From: JBDUCV01 sp040003255 | GTDB taxonomy: Bacteria; Actinomycetota; Actinomycetes; Mycobacteriales; Jatrophihabitantaceae | Reading direction: 5' to 3' | DNA length: 49,910 nt | NCBI GenBank assembly: GCA_040003255.1 | Contig: JBDUCV010000007.1 | Span: forward strand, 1-49,910 | Shown here: positions 22,160 through 31,321 of the stretch, in pieces | How positions within the stretch are numbered: the stretch's first letter is position 1 | Layout of the letters: the number at the start of each line of letters is the position of its first letter | Notes under the pieces: generated by a model | The model's database searches: none | Told to the model about the DNA's origin: nothing | The model's input: the letters and a program-made list of their open reading frames with translations, nothing else | Position numbers and translations under genes: made by a program

Positions 22160-25100
22160 GTGCACCTTCGATCGCTGACGCTCAAGGGCTTCAAGTCCTT
22201 CGCCTCCGCCACGACGCTGCGCTTTGAGTCGGGCATCACCGCCGTCGTCGGCCCGAACGGCGCTGGCAAGAGCAATGTTGTAGACGCGATCGCGTGGGTG
22301 CTCGGCGAGCAGGGTGCGAAGACATTGCGCGGCGGCAAGATGGAGGACGTCATCTTCGCCGGCACATCCCGGCGCGCGCCGCTGGGCCGCGCCGAGGTGA
22401 CACTGACCATAGACAACACCGACAACCAGCTGCCGATCGACTACACCGAGGTGTCGATCACCCGGCGAATGTTCCGCGATGGCGCCAGCGAGTACGAGAT
22501 CAACGGCGAGGGTGCGCGACTGCTCGACATCCAAGACCTGCTCAGCGATTCGGGCATCGGTCGCGAGATGCACGTCATCGTCGGACAAGGCCAGCTCGAC
22601 TCCGTTTTGCAGGCCCGTCCCGAGGACCGCCGCGCGTTCATCGAAGAGGCCGCAGGCGTTCTCAAGCACCGCAAACGCAAGGAAAAGGCGCTGCGCAAAC
22701 TCGACGCGATGCAGGCCAACCTGGCTCGCGTCAGCGATCTCACCGGCGAACTGCGCCGGCAACTCAAGCCGCTCGGCAAGCAGGCCGAAATCGCCCGGCG
22801 CGCAGCCGGGGTCCAGGCCGAGTTGCGCGACTCGCGGCTACGCCTGCTTGCCGACGACCTGGTCACCATGCGCGCGCAACTCGATCGAGAGGTCGCCGAC
22901 GAGGAGATGATCCGCCGGCAGCGTGCCGAGGTCGACGAGGCGCTGGCCCAGGCGCGGGCCCGCGAGGGCGCGCTCGAGCAGGCGATGAGCGCCAACTCTC
23001 CGGTACTCGCTGGGGCACAAGAAACGTGGTATCGGCTGTCGGCGCTCGAGGAACGCTTCCGCGGCACCGCCTCATTGGCCGCCGAACGGGGCCGGCACCT
23101 CAGCGTCGCGCGCGAGCCGGTCGCGCCCGGCCGGGATCCGGCTGCAATGGACGCCGAGGCGGCCGACGTGCGCGCTCAAGAGAGCGAGCTGCGGGATGCG
23201 CTGGCCGACTCGCAGACGGCGCTGCGATCGGCGGTCGCCACCCGCCAGGACGTCGAACATCAGCTCGCCGACGCGGAACGCGCGGTATTGGCGGCAGCCC
23301 GTGCCGTTGCCGACCGCCGCGAGGGACTGGCCACCCTGATCGGACGGGTAAACGCGCTGCGAACCAGGGCCACCGCCGCGGGCGACGAGATCGCCCGGCT
23401 GGCCGCGGCGGCCAGCGACGCTCGCGACCGGGCCGTCCACGCCGACGCCGAGCTCGCCGGCGTGCATTCGCAGGTCGGCGTTCTCGACGAAGGCGAAGTC
23501 GGCCTGGACGAACAGCACGAGAACGCGGTCGACGCCCACGAAATGATCGAGGCGCGGCTCCGGGAACTCGCCGAGGCCGAGCGGGGGGCCGAGCGCGAAC
23601 GCTCGACCTGGTCGGCCCGGCGCGACGCACTGGCGCTGGGCCTGACCCGCAAGGACGGCGCGGGGGCGCTGCTTGCGGCTGGCTCGCGGCTGCCAGGTGT
23701 GCTCGGGTCAATAGCGGCGCTGCTGACCGTCGAGCCCGGCCACGAGGCCGCCGTTGCGGCCGCCCTCGGGGTGATCGCCGATGCGGTTGCCGTCGCGTCG
23801 ACGCCGGACGCAACCGCGGCGATCGAGCTGCTCAAGGCTGACGATGGCGGGCGCAGCGCGCTGCTCATCGCGGCGGGCCGGCTTGCGACCGATCGCAGCA
23901 GCTGGCCGGGTTTGCCTCCGGGGGCACGTTGGGCGCTGGACGTCGTCCGGGTTCCGGACGCGTTGCGCGACAGCCTGGCAGCGGCGCTCGACCGGGTGGC
24001 CGTCGTCGCTGACCTGCCCGCTGCGCAAAGCCTGGTGGCCGATCATCCCGATCTTCGGGCGGTCACCGCCCACGGCGACGTACTCGGCTCGGGCTTCGCG
24101 GCGGGCGGATCGGCGTCGGCCCCGAGCACACTCGAAGTGCAGGCCGCGGTCGACGAGGCGCAGCTACGTGCGGACGAGGCCGAAGCCCGCCATGAGCGGC
24201 TACACGCCGAACTGATCGAGGCGCGGGCCCTCGCGCAGACCCGTCGCGCCGAGGTCGAGGCTGCGCTGATCGCATTGAACGAGTCCGACGCAAAGCTCTC
24301 GGCGGTGGCCCAACGCCTCGCCGAGCTGGGGCAGGCATCGCGGTCGGCAGCGGCCGAGGCCGAACGGCTCGAGCAGGCACGGGCGCGGGCCGAGGAGGCG
24401 CGCGACCGTGACCTGGCCGGGCTGTCGGAGCTGGAGGAGCGGCTGCGCCTCGCCGAGTCCGAACCTGCGGACGGTGACGACATCTCGACCGACCAGCGCG
24501 ACGCCCTTGCCCAACGGGTGGCCGCGGCCCGGCAGGACGAGATGGAAGCCCGGCTGACGGTGCGCACCGGCGAGGAACGGGTACGTGCGCTTGCCGGCCG
24601 AGCCGAGGCGCTCACGGGGGCCGCCGAGTTCGAACGGGTGGCGCGAGTTCGGCACGAACATGCCCGCCTCGCTCGAGCGCGGGGCGCCGTAGTGGCAGCG
24701 ACGGTTCGTGACGCCGCGCAGACCGCGCTCGAGCTGATCGCCGAGTCGCTTAGCCGCGCGGCCGCCGAACGCGACGAGGTCGCGCGGGCCCGTGTCGCCC
24801 GGGAAGCCGAGCTGCTCGCCTTGCGCGGGCAGCTGCGCGAGCTGGACGCGCAGCTGGCCCGGCTCACCGACGCCGTGCATCGCGACGAGATCGCCCGCGC
24901 CGAGCAGCGGCTACGGATCGAGCAGCTCGAGGCTCGCGCGATCGACGAGCACGGCGTCGAGGTCGCGGCGTTGCTCGCTGAGTACGGCCCGGACCAGCCC
25001 GCTCCAGCCAGCGCCCTCGAGCTGGCCGAGTACGAGCAGGCCAAGGAGCGCGGCGAGCAGGTCAGCGCCCCTCAACCAGGCCCGTTCCACCGCCCGACGC

Positions 25101-25744
25101 AGGAAAAGCGTGCAGCGCGGGCCGAACGCGACCTTGCGCTGTTGGGCAAAGTCAACCCGCTGGCGCTTGAGGAATTCGCCGCCCTCGAGGAACGCCATCA
25201 GTTCTTGTCCACCCAACTCGAGGACCTCAAGGCCACCCGGCGCGATCTGCTCACTGTCGTCCGGGAGGTTGATGACCGGATTCTCGAGGTCTTCACGGCG
25301 GCCTTCCACGACGTAGCCCGTGAGTTCGAGGTCGTGTTCGCGACGCTGTTCCCGGGCGGCGAGGGACGGCTGGTGCTCACCGATCCCGACGACATGCTGG
25401 TCACCGGGATCGAGGTCGAGGCCCGTCCGGCGGGCAAGAAGGTGAAGCGGCTTTCGCTACTGTCGGGTGGCGAACGGGCCATGACGGCGGTGGCGCTGTT
25501 GGTTGCGATCTTCCGGGCCCGGCCCAGCCCGTTCTACGTTCTGGACGAGGTCGAGGCGGCGCTCGATGACGTCAACCTGGGCCGGCTGATCGGCCTGATC
25601 GGGGAGCTGCGGGCATCCAGCCAGATCCTGATAGTCACCCACCAGAAGCGGACGATGGAGGTCGCGGACGCGCTTTATGGGGTGACCATGCGTGGCGATG
25701 GGATTACCGAGGTGATCAGCCAGCGGCTGCGGGAGGCCGGCTGA
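22160..25744 (+). CDS. smc: Chromosome segregation protein SMC
   Basis: A 1194-aa SMC ATPase that compacts and segregates the chromosome with ScpA/ScpB (not in the window). The Walker A motif AVVGPNGAGKSNVVDAI lies at about 28-44. Long Ala/Glu/Arg-rich coiled coils flank a hinge (about 500-660, including LPGVLGSIAALLTVEPGHE and GDVLGSGFAAGGSAS). The ABC signature LSLLSGGERAMTAVAL is near 1100 and Walker B YVLDEVEAALDD near 1125. GTG 22160 has GGGAG 4 bases upstream; the open frame extends 15 codons further upstream without family similarity. Confidence 0.96.
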   Translation: MHLRSLTLKGFKSFASATTLRFESGITAVVGPNGAGKSNVVDAIAWVLGEQGAKTLRGGKMEDVIFAGTSRRAPLGRAEVTLTIDNTDNQLPIDYTEVSITRRMFRDGASEYEINGEGARLLDIQDLLSDSGIGREMHVIVGQGQLDSVLQARPEDRRAFIEEAAGVLKHRKRKEKALRKLDAMQANLARVSDLTGELRRQLKPLGKQAEIARRAAGVQAELRDSRLRLLADDLVTMRAQLDREVADEEMIRRQRAEVDEALAQARAREGALEQAMSANSPVLAGAQETWYRLSALEERFRGTASLAAERGRHLSVAREPVAPGRDPAAMDAEAADVRAQESELRDALADSQTALRSAVATRQDVEHQLADAERAVLAAARAVADRREGLATLIGRVNALRTRATAAGDEIARLAAAASDARDRAVHADAELAGVHSQVGVLDEGEVGLDEQHENAVDAHEMIEARLRELAEAERGAERERSTWSARRDALALGLTRKDGAGALLAAGSRLPGVLGSIAALLTVEPGHEAAVAAALGVIADAVAVASTPDATAAIELLKADDGGRSALLIAAGRLATDRSSWPGLPPGARWALDVVRVPDALRDSLAAALDRVAVVADLPAAQSLVADHPDLRAVTAHGDVLGSGFAAGGSASAPSTLEVQAAVDEAQLRADEAEARHERLHAELIEARALAQTRRAEVEAALIALNESDAKLSAVAQRLAELGQASRSAAAEAERLEQARARAEEARDRDLAGLSELEERLRLAESEPADGDDISTDQRDALAQRVAAARQDEMEARLTVRTGEERVRALAGRAEALTGAAEFERVARVRHEHARLARARGAVVAATVRDAAQTALELIAESLSRAAAERDEVARARVAREAELLALRGQLRELDAQLARLTDAVHRDEIARAEQRLRIEQLEARAIDEHGVEVAALLAEYGPDQPAPASALELAEYEQAKERGEQVSAPQPGPFHRPTQEKRAARAERDLALLGKVNPLALEEFAALEERHQFLSTQLEDLKATRRDLLTVVREVDDRILEVFTAAFHDVAREFEVVFATLFPGGEGRLVLTDPDDMLVTGIEVEARPAGKKVKRLSLLSGGERAMTAVALLVAIFRARPSPFYVLDEVEAALDDVNLGRLIGLIGELRASSQILIVTHQKRTMEVADALYGVTMRGDGITEVISQRLREAG

Positions 25745-25806
25745 GCGCTCGGGCGGATTGTCCGGTCTGACCGGCGGCCGATAGTGGTTCATTTGCCTGC
25801 GTCGCC

Positions 25807-25818
25807 TAGTCTTGCCGG
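25807..25818 (+). promoter_or_regulatory. Leaderless-type promoter of the L,D-transpeptidase gene (TAGTCT)
   Basis: TAGTCT at 25807-25812 is followed by exactly six bases and the GTG start at 25819. No Shine-Dalgarno lies before the start, which supports a leaderless message. Confidence 0.55.
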
Positions 25819-26811
25819 GTGCTCGTGACCCTTCCTGCTGCCCGCATTCGCCGGGTGGCCACTCTGATCTGCCTTTTGCTGGGCGCTGCCCTGGCACTAG
25901 CTGCCTGCTCCGGGGGTGGTCGCATTGGCGGCCGCACGTCCACTTCGACGGCCGGCAACAGCTCGTCGGTGGCGCAAGCCAAGTCCAACCCGTCGACGAC
26001 GACCAAGCCGGCAGGGCCGACTAGGCCGGTGCATGTCAGCACGCTGCAAAGCGACAACGACACGTTCGGGGTCGGCTTCGCGGTGGTCGCCCAATTCGAC
26101 GTCGCCCCCGCGACGTCTCAAGAGTTCGCCAAGGTCGCCAAGATAACCGTCAACGACCAGCCGTACGACGGTGCCTGGTTCTTCCAGACCTCGAGCAACC
26201 CGGCGTACAAGATGGAGGCAATCTTCCGCGGTCAGAACTACTGGCCGGCGCACGCCAAGATCCATGTCGACATGCCGCTAAAAGGCGTGAGCGCCGGCAC
26301 TGGGCTGAGCTTCGCCAACAACCTGACCGTGGACGTGGCGACTGGCCCCGCGTTGATCGGCACCGTCGATGCGCAAACTTCGAAGCTCACCCTCACCCGA
26401 GATGGCACGCAGTACGTGTTTCCGGTGGCGCTGGGCGCACCTACGACCCCGACGATGTTCGGGACCAAGGTGATGATGGACAAGCACAAGAAGGAGCGCA
26501 TGATCGGCAATTCCTACGACGAGATCGTGGACTTCTCGATGCGCATCAGCAGCAGCGGCGAGTACCTGCACGCCGCGCCGTGGAACATCGCCAACATCAC
26601 GTCTGGTCGGCCGAGCTCGAACGGCTGCACGAACATGCTGCCTACTGACGCTCAGAAGCTCTACGACTTGGTGGAACAGGGCGACGTCTTCCAATACCCG
26701 AACGCACCGGGTAAGCAGATGCCGTCCTGGGACGGGTTCGGCTGGTGGAACACGCCCTGGCCGATGTTCAAGGCCGGTGGTCTGCTGATCAACCACGGCA
26801 CGGGTGATTGA
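25819..26811 (+). CDS. L,D-transpeptidase lipoprotein (YkuD domain, Ig-like domain)
   Basis: A 330-aa exported protein. Residues 1-30 form a lipoprotein signal peptide ending in the lipobox LALAAC (Cys30), then a Ser/Thr-rich linker to about 70. An Ig-like domain (about 72-185) precedes a YkuD catalytic domain. The active-site stretch is EYLHAAPWNI (His251) and RPSSNGCTNM (Cys270), equivalent to the HxxPW and SHGCxN motifs of mycobacterial Ldts. Such enzymes make 3-3 peptidoglycan cross-links outside the membrane. Odd: the His of the SHGC motif is Asn268 here. The gene sits between smc and ftsY, which are neighbours in mycobacteria. GTG 25819; GTG 25825 is an alternative. Confidence 0.92.
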   Translation: MLVTLPAARIRRVATLICLLLGAALALAACSGGGRIGGRTSTSTAGNSSSVAQAKSNPSTTTKPAGPTRPVHVSTLQSDNDTFGVGFAVVAQFDVAPATSQEFAKVAKITVNDQPYDGAWFFQTSSNPAYKMEAIFRGQNYWPAHAKIHVDMPLKGVSAGTGLSFANNLTVDVATGPALIGTVDAQTSKLTLTRDGTQYVFPVALGAPTTPTMFGTKVMMDKHKKERMIGNSYDEIVDFSMRISSSGEYLHAAPWNIANITSGRPSSNGCTNMLPTDAQKLYDLVEQGDVFQYPNAPGKQMPSWDGFGWWNTPWPMFKAGGLLINHGTGD

Positions 26812-26847
26812 CCCCGCCGGCACCCCGGCACGCGAGAGGATGACCCG

Positions 26848-28026
26848 GTGAGCCTGCTCGTCATCCTGCTGATCATCGCCGCCTTCGCGGTGGTGGGTGC
26901 GGTCACGGCCGTCGCGCTGGTTGTGCCGAGGTGGCGTCGCGGGGCGTCGAGACTTGACGCCCCGCGCCCAGGGGTCGACTACCGGCCAGGGGTCGGCGAC
27001 GACGCCGAGATCCCGCGCGACACACCCACCAGGAGCGTGGGCACCGTCGTGGAGCTGCCCGACGAGCTATCGCTCCCGGCACTCGAGACTCCCGCGCCTG
27101 CCGCGGGACGGATGCAACGACTGCGGGGCCGGCTGGCCCGATCGCAGTCGTCGCTCGGTCGTGGCCTGCTGTCGGTGCTGTCGCGGGAGCAGCTCGACGA
27201 AGACGCGTGGGATGAGGTCGAGGAGGCGTTGCTGAGCGCCGACGTCGGCGTCGGTGCGACAAACGAGATCGTCGGGCAGCTAAGAACCAGGACGAAGGTG
27301 CTCGGCACCCGTAGTCAGGGTGAGCTGCGCGCGCTGCTCGCGGACGAGCTCATCGCGGCCTTGCAACCTGACATGGACCGCACCCTGCACACGCTGCCGC
27401 ACGACGGCCGCCCAGCCGTGGTGATGGTGGTCGGGGTCAACGGCACCGGCAAGACCACCACCTGCGGCAAGCTGGCCCGGGTGCTGGTCGCCGACGGGCG
27501 CACCGTGCTGCTCGGCGCGGCTGACACCTTCCGGGCCGCAGCCGCGGATCAGCTACAGACCTGGGGCTCACGCGTGGGCGCCGACACCGTTCGCGGTCCC
27601 GAGGGGGGCGACCCGGCGAGCGTCGCGTTCGAGGCGGTCAGGCAGGGCACCGAGCGGGACGTCGACACCGTCCTGCTCGACACTGCTGGGCGGTTGCACA
27701 CCAAGGTTGGCCTAATGGACGAACTCGGCAAGGTCAAGCGGGTGGTCGAGAAGTATGGCCCGGTTGACGAGACGTTGCTCGTGCTGGACGCGACGACCGG
27801 GCAGAACGGCATGATGCAGGCCCGGGTGTTCACCGATGTGGTCGATGTCACCGGCATCGTGCTGACCAAGCTCGACGGCACCGCCAAGGGCGGCATCGTG
27901 ATCAGCGTGCAACGCGAGCTCGGCCTGCCGGTAAAGCTGGTCGGTCTCGGTGAAGGCGCCGACGACCTGGCTCCATTCGAGCCGGAGCAATTCGTTGACG
28001 CGCTGCTGGGCGAACAGCCCGAGTAG
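26848..28026 (+). CDS. ftsY: Signal recognition particle receptor FtsY
   Basis: A 392-aa SRP GTPase receptor that docks ribosome-SRP complexes at the membrane. An N-terminal transmembrane helix (about 2-28) and an acidic linker precede the NG domain. GTPase motifs: GVNGTGKTTTCGKLA (196-210), DTFRAAAADQL, DTAGRLHTK (277-285) and TKLDGTAKGG (339-348). The membrane helix is usual for actinobacterial FtsY. GTG 26848 is preceded by GAGAGG. The partner gene ffh is not in the window. Confidence 0.96.
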   Translation: MSLLVILLIIAAFAVVGAVTAVALVVPRWRRGASRLDAPRPGVDYRPGVGDDAEIPRDTPTRSVGTVVELPDELSLPALETPAPAAGRMQRLRGRLARSQSSLGRGLLSVLSREQLDEDAWDEVEEALLSADVGVGATNEIVGQLRTRTKVLGTRSQGELRALLADELIAALQPDMDRTLHTLPHDGRPAVVMVVGVNGTGKTTTCGKLARVLVADGRTVLLGAADTFRAAAADQLQTWGSRVGADTVRGPEGGDPASVAFEAVRQGTERDVDTVLLDTAGRLHTKVGLMDELGKVKRVVEKYGPVDETLLVLDATTGQNGMMQARVFTDVVDVTGIVLTKLDGTAKGGIVISVQRELGLPVKLVGLGEGADDLAPFEPEQFVDALLGEQPE

Positions 28027-28046
28027 GCCGGGCAAGGAGGACCGAC

Positions 28047-29078
28047 ATGAAGGCGCTCTATAAGGCGGCGGCTCGCCCCGGCCTGGAACTGGTCGAACGG
28101 CCCGAGCCGTCCGCCGGCGCCGGCGAGGTCAAGATCCGGGTGCTACGCACCGGGATCTGCGGCACCGATCTGCACATCGAGGCGTGGGACGAGTGGGCCG
28201 CGTCCGCGGTCGACGCTCCGCTGGTCGTGGGTCACGAGTTCTGCGGCGAGGTCGTCTCGATCGGCGACGGCGTGCGTGACGTGCAGATCGGTGACCTGGT
28301 TTCCGGCGAAGGTCACATCGCCTGTGGCACCTGCCGCAATTGCCGGGCCGGGCGGCGGCACCTATGCATCCGCACGTCGAGTGTCGGCGTGAACCGGGAC
28401 GGCGCCTTCGCCGAGTACGTCGTGCTGCCTGAGAGCAACGTGTGGGTGCACCACGTCTCAATCGATCCCGACCTCGGTGCGATCTTCGATCCGTTCGGCA
28501 ACGCCGTGCACACCGCGTTGTCCTTCCCGTTAGTGGGCGAGGACGTCTTGATCACCGGAGCCGGTCCGATCGGGCTGATGGCCGCTGCGGTGGCCCGGCA
28601 CGTCGGTGCGCGCTTCGTGGTGATCACCGATGTCAGCGAGCCGCGGCTCGAACTCGCCCGGCGGATGGGCGTCGATGTCGCGGTGCACGTCGGCGTCGAC
28701 TCGATCGCCGCGACCCAGGCGCGACTCGGCATGCTTGAGGGATTCGACGTCGCGCTCGAGATGAGCGGGCACCCGTCAGCATTGCCCGACATCATCGCCA
28801 ATCTCAACCATGGCGGCCAGATCGCGATGCTCGGGTTGTCCAATGGGCCGATCGACGTCGATTGGGCCAAGGTGGTCACCCACATGATCACCATCAAGGG
28901 CATCTACGGCCGAGAGATGTTCGAGACGTGGTACGCGATGAGTGCGATGCTGCGGTCGGGACTGGACATCTCCGCGGTTATCACCGACCGGTTCCCGGCC
29001 TCGAAATGGGCCGACGCATTCGCGACGGCGCGGGCGGGTACATCCGGCAAGGTGGTACTGGACTGGACGGAGAGCTGA
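28047..29078 (+). CDS. tdh: L-threonine 3-dehydrogenase
   Basis: A 343-aa zinc-dependent medium-chain dehydrogenase oxidising L-threonine to 2-amino-3-ketobutyrate with NAD+. Catalytic zinc ligands Cys38 (GICGTDLHIEAWDEWA) and His63-Glu64 (GHEFCGEV) are present; the structural zinc set is Cys93, Cys96, Cys99 and Cys107. NAD-binding GAGPIGL is at 171-177. The DLHIEAWDEWA signature separates Tdh from other alcohol dehydrogenases. A strong AAGGAGG lies 7-8 bases upstream of the ATG. Its stop overlaps the kbl start by one base (TGATG). Confidence 0.95.
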   Translation: MKALYKAAARPGLELVERPEPSAGAGEVKIRVLRTGICGTDLHIEAWDEWAASAVDAPLVVGHEFCGEVVSIGDGVRDVQIGDLVSGEGHIACGTCRNCRAGRRHLCIRTSSVGVNRDGAFAEYVVLPESNVWVHHVSIDPDLGAIFDPFGNAVHTALSFPLVGEDVLITGAGPIGLMAAAVARHVGARFVVITDVSEPRLELARRMGVDVAVHVGVDSIAATQARLGMLEGFDVALEMSGHPSALPDIIANLNHGGQIAMLGLSNGPIDVDWAKVVTHMITIKGIYGREMFETWYAMSAMLRSGLDISAVITDRFPASKWADAFATARAGTSGKVVLDWTES

Positions 29079-30256
29079 TGTACGCATCGGTACGCAACGA
29101 GCTACGTGCCACCCTGCAGGAAATCCGCGGGGCCGGGCTGTACAAGCACGAACGCGAGCTGGCCTCGCCGCAGTCTTCGCACATCCGCTCGCAGGGCGCC
29201 GAGGTTCTCAACTTCTGCGCGAACAATTACCTCGGCCTCGCCGACCACCCGCAGATCGTCGCCGCCGCGAAGTCGGCGCTGGACGAGTGGGGCTTCGGCA
29301 TGGCCAGCGTGCGCTTCATCTGCGGCACGCAGACCCAGCACACGGCGCTGGAACAGCGGCTGTCCACCTTCCTGCACACGCAGGCGACGATCCTGTACTC
29401 GTCGTGCTTCGACGCCAATGGCGGGGTGTTCGAGGTGCTCCTCGACGAGCGTGACGCGGTCATCAGCGACGAGCTCAACCATGCGTCGATCATCGACGGC
29501 ATCAGGCTGTGCAAGGCGGCGCGCCTGCGCTACCGCAACCGGGATATGGCCGACCTCGAAGCGCAGCTGCGGGCCGCGTCCGGTGCGCGCCGTCGGCTGG
29601 TCGCCACCGACGGAGTTTTCTCGATGGACGGCTACCTCGCGCCACTGGACGAGATCTGCGCGCTCGCCGAGCGCTACGACGCGATGGTGATGGTCGACGA
29701 CTCGCACGCGGTGGGCTTCGTCGGCCCGTCAGGGGCGGGCACGCCTGAGCTGTTCGGAGTGCAGGATCGCGTCGACATCAACACCGGCACGCTGGGCAAG
29801 GCGCTGGGCGGCGCGTCCGGGGGATACGTCAGCGCCCGCGCCGAGATCGTCGAGCTGCTGCGACAGCGCTCGCGCCCATACCTCTTCTCCAACGCGGTCG
29901 CCCCCGCCGTGGTCGCCGGGTCGTTGGCGGCGCTGGACCTGGTCGGCTCGAGCGGCGCGTCGCGCGAGGCGCTGCGTCGCAACACTGCACTGTTCCGGCG
30001 GCGAATGGGCGATGAGGACTTTGACGTCCTGCCCGGCGAACACCCGATCGCCCCGGTGATGTTCGGTGACGCGGCGAAGGCTGCCGAGGTCGCCGACGCG
30101 ATGCTGGCAGAGGGCGTGTACGTGATCGCGTTTTCCTACCCGGTCGTGCCTCAGGGCAAGGCGCGCATCCGGGTCCAGCTCTCGGCGGCGCACTCTGAGG
30201 ACGACGTCGAGACTTGCGTGCGCGCTTTCGTCGCGGCTCGGGCGAAGGTCGGCTAG
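29078..30256 (+). CDS. kbl: 2-amino-3-ketobutyrate coenzyme A ligase
   Basis: A 392-aa PLP enzyme (alpha-oxoamine synthase family) that splits 2-amino-3-ketobutyrate with CoA into glycine and acetyl-CoA. NFCANNYLGLADHP, DDSHAVGFVGPSGAG and INTGTLGKALGGASGGY (Lys241 binds PLP) are seen. With tdh it forms the standard threonine-to-glycine operon. The ATG shares one base with the tdh stop. It ends tail-to-tail with the tipA-like gene, sharing the four bases CTAG. Confidence 0.95.
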   Translation: MYASVRNELRATLQEIRGAGLYKHERELASPQSSHIRSQGAEVLNFCANNYLGLADHPQIVAAAKSALDEWGFGMASVRFICGTQTQHTALEQRLSTFLHTQATILYSSCFDANGGVFEVLLDERDAVISDELNHASIIDGIRLCKAARLRYRNRDMADLEAQLRAASGARRRLVATDGVFSMDGYLAPLDEICALAERYDAMVMVDDSHAVGFVGPSGAGTPELFGVQDRVDINTGTLGKALGGASGGYVSARAEIVELLRQRSRPYLFSNAVAPAVVAGSLAALDLVGSSGASREALRRNTALFRRRMGDEDFDVLPGEHPIAPVMFGDAAKAAEVADAMLAEGVYVIAFSYPVVPQGKARIRVQLSAAHSEDDVETCVRAFVAARAKVG

Positions 30257-31032
30257 CTCCTCCCGGGCCGGGGCGTCTGCCGCACAGCGTTGGCCTGAAT
30301 GGCGTCGTGGACGTACTCGGCCAGTCCGGTTGCCACCTGGTCGTAGTTGCGCCGGAACCGCTCGTCGGCGAGGTACATCTGCGCAAGTCCGCGGTGGATT
30401 TCGTAGCCGCAGTCGTAGAACCACCGGCTGAGGTGCTGACGGTGTGCTTCGGCCAGGTCCATCGCGTCGGTGCTCTCAGCCGGGACGCCGGACGCCATGG
30501 CCGCCGCGAAATCCCGCAAGTTCGCGTCGCTTTCAGCCTTGATGGCCACCCAGTCGTCCTTCGTGTAGGTGGCCGTGCGCCGTTGCGACTGGGCGTAAGC
30601 CTCCGTGTCGCCCCAGCGCTCTTGTGCCTCGGCCTCGAAGTCCTCGCCGAGCCAGTTCTCACCGAAGATCTCGAACTGCTCCTCGGGGGTCAAGCTGACG
30701 CCCATCTGTCGTGCCTCCATCTCGTGTTCGATCGCGCCGAGCATCGCCGTCAGTCGGTCGACGCGCTGGCGCAGTAGCCGGTGCTGGTTGCGCAGATGTG
30801 AGTCTGCGTCGACGCCGGGTTGGTCGACCAGCTTGGCGATCTGGTCGAGTCCGAAGCCAAGTTCGCGGTAATACAAGATCTGTCGCAGCCGTTCGAGGTC
30901 GCGACTGTCGTAGTGGCGGTACCCGGCGTGCGAGCGATCGCTCGGGGGCAGCAGGCCGATCCGGTCGTAGTGGTGCAGGGTGCGCACGGTGACGCCGGCG
31001 AGTTCGGCAAGCCGGCCGACGGGGTAACTCAT
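30253..31032 (-). CDS. MerR-family regulator with TipAS ligand-binding domain (TipAL-type)
   Basis: A 259-aa regulator. Residues 1-70 form a MerR winged helix (PVGRLAELAGVTVRTLHHYDRIGLLPPSDRS and GYRHYDSRDLERL). A dimerising coiled coil follows (about 75-115), then a TipAS domain (about 118-245) with the FEIFGENWLGEDFEAEAQERWGDTEAY segment. In Streptomyces TipAL binds thiopeptide antibiotics through TipAS and activates its own promoter; other TipA-like proteins bind different amphiphilic drugs. The ligand here is unknown. The ATG lies 7 bases behind the -10 of a MerR-type promoter, so autoregulation is likely. No resistance or efflux gene is adjacent. Confidence 0.9.
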   Translation of the reverse strand: MSYPVGRLAELAGVTVRTLHHYDRIGLLPPSDRSHAGYRHYDSRDLERLRQILYYRELGFGLDQIAKLVDQPGVDADSHLRNQHRLLRQRVDRLTAMLGAIEHEMEARQMGVSLTPEEQFEIFGENWLGEDFEAEAQERWGDTEAYAQSQRRTATYTKDDWVAIKAESDANLRDFAAAMASGVPAESTDAMDLAEAHRQHLSRWFYDCGYEIHRGLAQMYLADERFRRNYDQVATGLAEYVHDAIQANAVRQTPRPGRS

Positions 31033-31070
31033 GACGACCACTTTGCAGCCTGACGCTGCGTCAGGGTCAA
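31033..31070 (-). promoter_or_regulatory. MerR-type promoter/operator of the tipA-like gene
   Basis: On the minus strand TTGACC (plus 31065-31070) and CAAAGT (plus 31040-31045) are separated by 19 bases, the long spacer typical of MerR-activated promoters. A perfect 7-3-7 palindrome, CCTGACGCTGCGTCAGG at 31049-31065, fills the spacer. Only 7 bases separate the -10 from the ATG. Confidence 0.75.
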
Positions 31071-31108
31071 GTCGAATCGTCGAGCCGGCGCCAAATGGGC
31101 GCAGCTGC

Positions 31109-31321
31109 CTACTGGCCGGGGCCCAGCAACTCCTCGATCGGGTCTGTGGATTCGACGCGGGCAAGGTCGACGACGCCGTGCTCGTCGTCCTGCCACGCGG
31201 CGCGCAGCCGGCGGGCGAATTCCTGCGCCGTCTCCTCTGCGGGGAACGGGCCGGCCACCCGGACCCGTTCGGGAACCGACGGGTGGATGAAGGTGACGAC
31301 CCACAGGTCCTGGTAGCTCAT
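31109..31321 (-). CDS. Hypothetical 70-aa protein
   Basis: A 70-residue acidic soluble protein of unknown function. It starts MSYQDLWVVTFIHPSVPERVRVAG, has a predicted helix (AEETAQEFARRLRAAWQDD) and ends with EELLGPGQ. The strand-helix pattern looks like a small folded alpha/beta protein, not a reading-frame artefact. A TACGGT box lies 7 bases before the ATG. It is upstream of the tipA-like gene on the same strand, but that gene has its own promoter. No family recognised. Confidence 0.6.
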   Translation of the reverse strand: MSYQDLWVVTFIHPSVPERVRVAGPFPAEETAQEFARRLRAAWQDDEHGVVDLARVESTDPIEELLGPGQ

